Shown here: positions 1-5,688 of the stretch, piece by piece
Position numbering within the stretch: position 1 is the stretch's first letter
How the letters are laid out: each line of letters opens with the position of its first letter
From: Rhizobium sp. Q54
Lineage (GTDB): Bacteria > Pseudomonadota > Alphaproteobacteria > SMXS01
Reading direction: 5' to 3'
Assembly: GCA_945872035.1 (NCBI GenBank)
Contig: CAMBYA010000179.1
Location: forward strand, 1 to 5,688
DNA: 5,688 nucleotides
Made by a program: the position numbers and the translations under genes
The notes under the pieces: generated by a model
The model's input: only the letters and a program-made list of their open reading frames with translations
Told to the model about the DNA's origin: nothing
Databases searched by the model: none

Positions 1-1575
1 CTGGTAACCAATGCCGGCGGCGTGAACCCTCGCGCCTGCCGGGCCCGCATGGAGCAGATCGCCGCCGAGGCCGGCGTGTCGCTGAAGATCGCCGTGGTCG
101 AGGGTGACAACATTCTGGACCAGGTTTCGGACCTGGCCGCCTCGGGCGCCGCCGAGATGTATTCGGGCGAGGCGTTCCCCGCCCCGTCGCGCATCGCCAG
201 CGCCAACGCCTATCTGGGCGGACGACCCATCGCCGAGGCGCTCGCGCGCGGCGCCGACGTGGTGATCACCGGCCGCGTCGTCGACTCGGCGCTGGTGCTT
301 GGCCCGCTGATGTACGAGTTCGGCTGGGCCGACACCGACTACGACATGATGTCGGCCGGCAGCCTCACCGGCCACCTGCTCGAGTGCGGCGCGCAGTCGA
401 CCGGCGGCACATGCACCGACTGGGAAGAGGTCGAGGACTGGGCCCATATCGGCTATCCCATCGCCGAGTGTTTCGCCGATGGCAGCTGCGTTGTGACGAA
501 GGCGCCGGGCACCGGCGGCATGGTGAACGTCGGCACCATCTCCGAACAGACGCTCTACGAGGTCGGCGACCCGCAGGCCTACCTGCTGCCCGACGTGGCC
601 TGCGACTGGACCCAGGTGAAGATCGAGCAGGTGGGCGAAAACCGGGTGCGCGTGTCAGGCGCGAAAGGCAATGCGCCCACCGGCACCTTCAAGGTCTGCA
701 CCACCTTCGAGGACGGCTACCGGTCGGTCGGCATCCTGCCGGTCGTGGGCATGAACGCCGCCGTCAAGGCCGAGCGTCAGGCCGCCGCGCTGCTCGAGCG
801 CATGGACGAGATGCTGCGCGACCGCAACATGGGCCCGTTCCGCGCCGTCAATGTCGAGTCCCTTGGCGCGGAAAGCTCGTATGGCGCCCATGCCCGCGCC
901 CGCGACACCCGCGAGGTGATCTCCAAGATCTCCGTCGAGCATGAAAACAAGTACGCCTGTGCCCTGTTCAGCCGCGAGCTCACCTCGCCGATGACCTCGA
1001 TGATGGTCGGCAACACCGGCTGGCACGGCGGTCGGCCCGACGTGAACAAGGTGGTGCGGCTGTTCTCGTTCGCCCTGGCGAAGGAGCGGGTGCGGGCCTC
1101 CATCGACATCGATGGCAAGACCGAGCCGGTCGCTCTCACCACCGCCGGTGGCTTCGACCCCGCCGCCATCGAGCGCCCCGTTGTCGAGGACGCCCCGCCG
1201 CTGGGCAAGGACGCCGTCCGCGTCCGTCTGGTCGACATCGCCTGGGGCCGCTCGGGCGACAAGGGCGACAAGTTCAACGTCGCCGTCATTGCCCGCCGCC
1301 CCGAATTCCTGCCCTGGATCCGCGCCGCGCTGACCGAAGAGGTGGTGAAGGACTGGTTCGCCCACGAGTTCCGCGGCGCGGTCAATCCTCGCGTCGAGCG
1401 CTTCGAGGTGCCCGGCATGCATGCCCTCAACTTCCTGTGCCACGAGGCGCTGGGCGGCGGCGGCATGGCGACTCTGCGCCTCGACCAGCTCGCCAAGGGC
1501 AAGGCCCAGCAGCTGCTGGAGATCCCGGTGCCAATACCGGTGGCGCTCGCCAAGGGCATCAGGCTGGCGGCCTAG
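1..1575 (+). CDS. AtuA-like (DUF1446) acyclic terpene utilization family protein, 5'-partial
   Basis: The reading frame is open from the first base and begins with LVTNAGGVNP, a conserved internal motif of the AtuA/DUF1446 family, so the real start lies upstream; the GTG at 22 sits inside this motif and is not the start. The visible part is 524 residues, and from family length I estimate roughly 80 N-terminal residues are missing. The DUF1446 domain fills about visible residues 1-385, with TGRVVDSA at 90-97. A second, C-terminal AtuA-associated small domain starts near residue 406, with AWGRSGDKGD at 414-423 and HALNFLC followed by a glycine run at 474-488. Family knowledge: AtuA is encoded with the geranyl-CoA (citronellol) degradation genes of Pseudomonas, but its biochemical role is not established. 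No signal peptide or membrane segment is visible in this part, so a cytoplasmic location is likely. The gene ends with TAG 82 bases before the first oxygenase. Family assignment is firm; reaction unknown. Confidence 0.93.
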   Translation: MVTNAGGVNPRACRARMEQIAAEAGVSLKIAVVEGDNILDQVSDLAASGAAEMYSGEAFPAPSRIASANAYLGGRPIAEALARGADVVITGRVVDSALVLGPLMYEFGWADTDYDMMSAGSLTGHLLECGAQSTGGTCTDWEEVEDWAHIGYPIAECFADGSCVVTKAPGTGGMVNVGTISEQTLYEVGDPQAYLLPDVACDWTQVKIEQVGENRVRVSGAKGNAPTGTFKVCTTFEDGYRSVGILPVVGMNAAVKAERQAAALLERMDEMLRDRNMGPFRAVNVESLGAESSYGAHARARDTREVISKISVEHENKYACALFSRELTSPMTSMMVGNTGWHGGRPDVNKVVRLFSFALAKERVRASIDIDGKTEPVALTTAGGFDPAAIERPVVEDAPPLGKDAVRVRLVDIAWGRSGDKGDKFNVAVIARRPEFLPWIRAALTEEVVKDWFAHEFRGAVNPRVERFEVPGMHALNFLCHEALGGGGMATLRLDQLAKGKAQQLLEIPVPIPVALAKGIRLAA

Positions 1576-1610
1576 CGCGAAGCGGCTCCACCGCCATAGC
1601 CGCCAATCCC

Positions 1611-1626
1611 CCTATTCGGTAGAATG
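1611..1626 (+). promoter_or_regulatory. Weak promoter-like site upstream of Rieske oxygenase 1
   Basis: In the 82-base gap after the AtuA-like gene, CTATTCGGTAG is a small inverted repeat (CTA/TAG) whose right arm begins a -10-like TAGAAT (1620-1625). The core TTCGG and flanking CTA/TA resemble the stronger elements at 2883 and 4143, but the spacing is about 3 bases shorter. The best -35 at 17-base spacing (TAGCCG, 1597-1602) matches TTGACA at only 3 of 6 positions. It may be a degenerate relative of those elements or chance; transcription of the oxygenase could equally be read-through from upstream. Confidence 0.3.
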
Positions 1627-1647
1627 CCCGCTGGCCGCATGCCATAC

Positions 1648-1652
1648 GGGGA
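1648..1652 (+). promoter_or_regulatory. Shine-Dalgarno for Rieske oxygenase 1
   Basis: GGGGA lies 5 bases before the ATG at 1658. It decides the start: the frame stays open far upstream through the end of the preceding gene, but no other ATG, GTG or TTG in this frame lies between that gene's stop and 1658. Confidence 0.7.
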
Positions 1653-1657
1653 ATACG

Positions 1658-2833
1658 ATGGACCGCGCGGAAGAGTACAACGCGATCGCCGAGCGCATCG
1701 TCGCGCATCACCGGAACGACACCACCGACCTGGCCGACGACATCATGGAGGTGCCGGTCAGCGCCTATAGCGACCCGCGGCGCTGGGCGCGCGAGGTGGA
1801 GGTGATCTTCAAGCACCTGCCGGTGATGGTGGCGCTGACCTGCGAGATGCAGAAGCCCGGCGATTACAAGGCGTTCGAGATGGTCGGCATACCGCTGCTG
1901 ATCACCCGCGGCAAGGACGGCAAGCCGCGCGCCTTCGTCAATGCCTGCCGCCACCGCGGCGCGCCGATCGCCGTGGACGGGCTGGGCCACGCCAACCGGT
2001 TCGTGTGCCCCTATCACGGCTGGACGTTCCGCAACGACGGCTCGCTGTTCGCCGTCTCCGAAGCGCACAAGTTCGGCCAGATCGACAAGGACGACTTCGG
2101 CCTGACCGAGTTGTCGTGCGACGAGCGCGCCGGCATGGTGTTCGCCATCCTGAAGCCGGGCATCGAGCTGGACCTGGACGACTGGCTGGGCGGCATGGTC
2201 GAGGACGTGGCGCCGCATGGCTTCGAGAACTGGCACTTCCTGACGTCGAAGGAGATGACCGGCGCCAACTGGAAGATCGCCTTCGACGGCTACCTGGAGG
2301 GCTACCACTTCTCGACCCTGCACAAGGAAACCATCCTGAAGGTCACCCTGAACAATTTGATGGAGTTCCACGCCTTCGGGCCGCATTTGCGGGTCGCCTA
2401 CGGCACTACCAATATCGGGGTGATGGACGAGGCGAAGCCCGATGAACTGCACAGGTTCGAGGAGCAGGGCTTCACCTTCGTGCGCACCCTGTTCCCCAAC
2501 ATCTCCATGTATCTCGGCCTGGGGCTTGGACAGATCGCCCAGATCATCCCGGGACCGACGCCCGACAGGAACCGCACCATCCTCTACTACGTCCATCCGC
2601 GCCCGCCTAAGGACGCCGAGGAAGAGGCTTCGCTGCTGGCGACGGCCCAGTTCCTCTACGATGTCACCTATGGTGAGGACTATGTGCTGGGCGAGCGCAT
2701 CCAGAAGAGCCTGAGCGCGCTGCCGTTCGACAACGTGGTGTTCGGCCGCAACGAACGCGGCAACCAGTATTTCCACCGCTGGGTGGACTACTACATCAGC
2801 GACAACCCGCACGAGCGCCCGCCAGAGCTTTAG
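1658..2833 (+). CDS. Rieske non-heme iron ring-hydroxylating oxygenase, alpha subunit (oxygenase 1)
   Basis: This 391-residue protein has the two-part layout of aromatic ring-hydroxylating oxygenase alpha subunits. The N-terminal Rieske [2Fe-2S] domain has ligands C97, H99, C117 and H120 in CRH-X17-CPYHGW. The C-terminal catalytic domain follows NWKIAFDGYLEGYH, with the inter-subunit bridging acid at E214 and mononuclear iron ligands H217 and H222 (H-X4-H); the third ligand is probably D341 in EDYVLGERIQ. All metal ligands are present, so the enzyme should be active. Family knowledge: electrons from a reductase and ferredoxin drive O2-dependent mono- or dihydroxylation; the protein is cytoplasmic. 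It is on the short side for the family and has no adjacent beta subunit, which suits an alpha-only (alpha3-type) oxygenase. The substrate cannot be read from the sequence; a CoA thioester or a terpenoid/aromatic acid would fit the neighbours. The ATG at 1658 is supported by a Shine-Dalgarno and gives a normal N-terminus. Confidence 0.95.
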   Translation: MDRAEEYNAIAERIVAHHRNDTTDLADDIMEVPVSAYSDPRRWAREVEVIFKHLPVMVALTCEMQKPGDYKAFEMVGIPLLITRGKDGKPRAFVNACRHRGAPIAVDGLGHANRFVCPYHGWTFRNDGSLFAVSEAHKFGQIDKDDFGLTELSCDERAGMVFAILKPGIELDLDDWLGGMVEDVAPHGFENWHFLTSKEMTGANWKIAFDGYLEGYHFSTLHKETILKVTLNNLMEFHAFGPHLRVAYGTTNIGVMDEAKPDELHRFEEQGFTFVRTLFPNISMYLGLGLGQIAQIIPGPTPDRNRTILYYVHPRPPKDAEEEASLLATAQFLYDVTYGEDYVLGERIQKSLSALPFDNVVFGRNERGNQYFHRWVDYYISDNPHERPPEL

Positions 2834-2882
2834 GCGTTCCGCTTGCGCCGCCGCACAGATGGGCGGTAACGTCCCGCCACCT

Positions 2883-2903
2883 AACTATACTGGGGTATAA
2901 TCT
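2883..2903 (+). promoter_or_regulatory. Promoter/operator-like element overlapping the start of the acyl-CoA dehydrogenase gene
   Basis: This AT-rich 21-base stretch begins AACTATA and ends GGGTATAATCT. It contains a perfect -10 box, TATAAT (2896-2901), and an inverted repeat TATAC-TGGG-GTATA (2886-2899). The start codon is 4 bases beyond the -10 box, so transcription would begin at or next to the ATG. No good -35 is present at 16-18 bases (CCGCCA at 16-base spacing matches 3 of 6), which suggests an activator-dependent promoter, or an operator whose arm happens to look like a -10. It is 18/21 identical to the element at 4143-4163. Confidence 0.6.
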
Positions 2904-2905
2904 CT

Positions 2906-4108
<1,203 letters not shown>

Positions 4109-4132
4109 GCGAAGGGCGGACGACACAGCGCA

Positions 4133-4163
4133 GTGACTACAGAACTATATTCGGGTATAAACT
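4133..4163 (+). promoter_or_regulatory. Promoter with conserved operator-like element upstream of Rieske oxygenase 2
   Basis: GTGACT (4133-4138, 4 of 6 matches to TTGACA) is separated by exactly 17 bases from TATAAA (4156-4161), a plausible sigma-70-type promoter. The spacer and -10 fall in a 21-base element (4143-4163) that begins AACTATA, contains GGGTATAA and ends CT; it differs from the copy at 2883-2903 at only three positions. Two TATA half-sites face each other across TTCGGG. Transcription would start near 4168, giving a leader of about 45 bases before the ATG at 4214. Confidence 0.6.
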
Positions 4164-4200
4164 GACGCATCTGTTTGTAACAAGCGACGCTCGGCAGTCT

Positions 4201-4206
4201 GGGGAG
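4201..4206 (+). promoter_or_regulatory. Shine-Dalgarno for Rieske oxygenase 2
   Basis: GGGGAG lies 7 bases before the ATG at 4214, the expected distance. It fixes the start of the second oxygenase and contrasts with the acyl-CoA dehydrogenase gene, which has no comparable site. Confidence 0.75.
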
Positions 4207-4213
4207 ACGACGG

Positions 4214-5593
4214 ATGAACGTGGAAGTTGGCAGGATCGAGAGCAAGACTCCCGGCAAGTCCTATGAGGACATCATCCGCGGCGACAGCACGCCGCCCGCC
4301 GAGGTGCTGCTGCGCCGCTCCAACCCGCCGCAGAGCACGGACGACATCCCGTTCTACCGCTACACCTCGCCCGAGTTCTTCGAACTGGAGATGCAGAAGA
4401 TCTGGCGCAAGGTGTGGCAATTCGCCTGCCGCGACGAGCATGTGCGCGAGCCGGGCGACTACTATGTCTACGACATCGGCCGCTATTCCATCGTCATCGT
4501 CCGGCAGGACGATGGCGGCCTGAAGGCCTATCACAATTCCTGCCTGCACCGCGGCACCAAGCTGAAGCCGTCCCAGTCGTCGGGCTATTCCGCCAGCATC
4601 CAGTGCCCCTATCACGGCTGGACCTGGAACCTGGACGGCACGCTGAACGAGGTGCCGTGTTCGTGGGAGTTCCCGCATCTCGACTACGAGAAGAACCGGC
4701 TGCCCGAGGCGCTGGTCGAGAGCTGGAACGGCTTCATCTTCATCAACATGGACCTGAACGCCGTGCCGCTGCTCGAGTACCTGGAAGTGGTGCCCGAGCA
4801 CTTCGCCAAGTGGGACTTCACCAACTGGTACCCGTACCTGCACATCCAGAAGGAGCTGAGCTGCAACTGGAAGACCGCGCAGGAGGCCTTCATGGAGGCC
4901 TATCACACGCCGCTGGTGCATCCTGAAATGACGCACGTTGTCGGCGACTGGAACATGCAGCACGACATCTTCGGCGACCATGTCAGCCGCGACCTGTGCG
5001 CGCTGGCCGTCTCCAGCCCCACGTCCAAGCTGGGCCTGACCGAGCAGGACCTGCTCGACCGCTCGCTGCTGGGCGATCCGGAGATCGTGCCGGCCGAGAA
5101 GCGGGTGAAGGTCGGCGACGGCGAGACCGCGCGCATCGTCATGGCGCGCGAGATGCGCAAGACGTTCAAGGACACCTACAGCCTGGACCTGTCGCACCTG
5201 TCCGACGCCGAAGTGATCGACTCGCTGAAGTACAACATCTTCCCGAACCTGTTCATCTATGGCGGCCCCGGCCTGCCGCAGATCCAGCAGGCCCGCCCGC
5301 TGGGCATGGACGTCAACCGCTGCACACTCGATGTCATCGTGTTCCGCCCGGTCAAGCCGGGCGAGGAGCCGGATCCGGCGCAGGTGGTGCGCATCACCGA
5401 GGCTAATTCCTACAAGGACGTGCCCGGCGTCAGCGCGTTCATGGGCGATGTGCTCGACCAGGACACCCAGATCCTCGCCTGGCAGCACGAGGGCATGCTG
5501 GCCAGCGAGAAGGGCGCCGAGACCCTCGCCCGCTATCAGGAGTCCCGCATCCGCCGCGTCCACGAGACAATGGACAAGTACCTGAGCCGGTAG
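4214..5593 (+). CDS. Rieske non-heme iron ring-hydroxylating oxygenase, alpha subunit (oxygenase 2)
   Basis: This 459-residue protein has the usual length for a ring-hydroxylating oxygenase alpha subunit. Rieske [2Fe-2S] ligands are C110, H112, C131 and H134 in CLH-X18-CPYHGW, one residue longer than the commonly quoted X15-17 loop. The catalytic domain contains NWKTAQEAFMEAYHTPLVH, giving bridging acid E228 and iron ligands H231 and H236; D417 in VLDQDTQILAW is the probable third ligand. All redox and catalytic residues are intact. Family knowledge: O2-dependent hydroxylation using electrons from a ferredoxin and reductase, in the cytoplasm. The protein is clearly divergent from oxygenase 1 (different length, N-terminus and inter-motif regions), so the two probably act on different substrates or at different steps. 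No beta subunit or electron-transfer gene is adjacent within the window. The gene has its own predicted promoter and a good Shine-Dalgarno. The substrate is not deducible; the neighbouring AtuA-like and acyl-CoA dehydrogenase genes point to catabolism. Confidence 0.95.
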   Translation: MNVEVGRIESKTPGKSYEDIIRGDSTPPAEVLLRRSNPPQSTDDIPFYRYTSPEFFELEMQKIWRKVWQFACRDEHVREPGDYYVYDIGRYSIVIVRQDDGGLKAYHNSCLHRGTKLKPSQSSGYSASIQCPYHGWTWNLDGTLNEVPCSWEFPHLDYEKNRLPEALVESWNGFIFINMDLNAVPLLEYLEVVPEHFAKWDFTNWYPYLHIQKELSCNWKTAQEAFMEAYHTPLVHPEMTHVVGDWNMQHDIFGDHVSRDLCALAVSSPTSKLGLTEQDLLDRSLLGDPEIVPAEKRVKVGDGETARIVMAREMRKTFKDTYSLDLSHLSDAEVIDSLKYNIFPNLFIYGGPGLPQIQQARPLGMDVNRCTLDVIVFRPVKPGEEPDPAQVVRITEANSYKDVPGVSAFMGDVLDQDTQILAWQHEGMLASEKGAETLARYQESRIRRVHETMDKYLSR

Positions 5594-5632
5594 GCGTGCT
5601 TTCGCCCCACTGCCCTCTTGGCCCGCCCGCGC

Positions 5633-5650
5633 AAATGTCTTAAAACATTT
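5633..5650. promoter_or_regulatory. AT-rich near-palindrome, candidate regulator-binding site
   Basis: AAATGT and ACATTT form a perfect 6-base inverted repeat around CTTAAA, whose centre TTAA is itself palindromic; 16 of 18 positions are symmetric. It stands out as an AT-rich island in GC-rich DNA, 39 bases after the last stop codon. The symmetry suits a dimeric repressor or activator (TetR-, MarR- or GntR-like) controlling a gene beyond the window. A weak hairpin is possible, but there is no GC-rich stem or T run, so it is not a typical terminator. The remaining bases of 5594-5688 show no coding sequence. Confidence 0.4.
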
Positions 5651-5688
5651 ACGCCTGCTGGTAGGGCAGCCGGATTCGAAACGAAACA

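Noticed and set aside
1421..1657. Upstream extension of oxygenase 1 to an ATG at 1421, overlapping the AtuA-like gene
   Set aside because: The added residues are Arg/Ser/Ala-rich out-of-frame translation of the AtuA C-terminal domain, and the Shine-Dalgarno supports the ATG at 1658.
2006..2025. 20-base exact match between oxygenase 1 (2006-2025) and oxygenase 2 (4604-4623)
   Set aside because: It encodes the conserved CPYHGWT Rieske motif with the same favoured codons; similarity at DNA level does not extend beyond it, so it is not a repeat element.
2833..2878. Possible terminator hairpins after oxygenase 1 (GGCG/CGCC at 2833-2849 and GGCGG/CCGCC at 2862-2878)
   Set aside because: Stems are only 4-5 base pairs with 7-9 base loops and no T run follows; such pairs are common by chance in GC-rich DNA.
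4175..4183. Short palindrome TTGTAACAA in the leader of oxygenase 2
   Set aside because: Nine bases with one central base is too short to claim as an operator without a second copy.
4145..5563. Long open frame on the minus strand (472 codons) opposite oxygenase 2, and a similar one at 1559-2812 opposite oxygenase 1
   Set aside because: Their translations are low-complexity and rich in His, Val, Leu, Arg and Ala, as expected for antisense frames of GC-rich genes. They match no family I recognise and lie opposite genes with intact catalytic motifs.
5610..5669. 7-base inverted repeat CTGCCCT (5610-5616) and AGGGCAG (5663-5669) around the AT-rich palindrome
   Set aside because: Arms are short and 46 bases apart; a match of this length is expected fairly often by chance in a region this size.
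5670..5688. tRNA T-loop-like TTCGAAT (minus strand) at the window end
   Set aside because: The adjoining bases do not form a five-pair T-stem (the closing pair and the fifth pair mismatch) and no other tRNA arms can be seen.

Overview
The window is GC-rich bacterial DNA carrying four protein genes, all on the + strand and in the same order: an AtuA/DUF1446-family protein (5' end cut by the window), a Rieske non-heme iron oxygenase alpha subunit, an FadE-type acyl-CoA dehydrogenase, and a second, different Rieske oxygenase alpha subunit. Family content and composition suggest a proteobacterium with a broad catabolic repertoire (sphingomonad-like alphaproteobacteria or hydrocarbon/terpenoid-degrading gammaproteobacteria are both plausible). 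Nothing in the sequence fixes the taxon.

Layout: 1-1575, AtuA-like protein lacking its first residues; 1576-1657, short gap with a weak promoter-like site and a Shine-Dalgarno; 1658-2833, Rieske oxygenase 1 (391 aa); 2834-2905, gap ending in a TATAAT box only 4 bases before the next start codon; 2906-4108, acyl-CoA dehydrogenase (400 aa); 4109-4213, gap with a second copy of the same promoter-like element and a 5' leader with a good Shine-Dalgarno; 4214-5593, Rieske oxygenase 2 (459 aa); 5594-5688, non-coding tail with an AT-rich 18-base near-palindrome. There are no RNA genes, insertion sequences, CRISPR arrays or integration sites visible.

How the genes may work together (inference): AtuA-family proteins occur with acyl-CoA catabolism of branched or isoprenoid compounds, acyl-CoA dehydrogenases desaturate CoA thioesters, and Rieske oxygenases hydroxylate rings or activated carbons. 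The set looks like part of a larger catabolic cluster for a cyclic or branched hydrophobic substrate, such as a terpenoid, steroid-like or polycyclic compound. No Rieske beta subunit, ferredoxin or reductase is present, so electron-transfer partners must lie elsewhere. The most notable non-coding signal is a 21-base element, 18/21 identical between its two copies and overlapping the predicted -10 boxes of the acyl-CoA dehydrogenase and second oxygenase genes. It suggests that individual genes of the cluster are co-regulated from separate promoters rather than as one operon.
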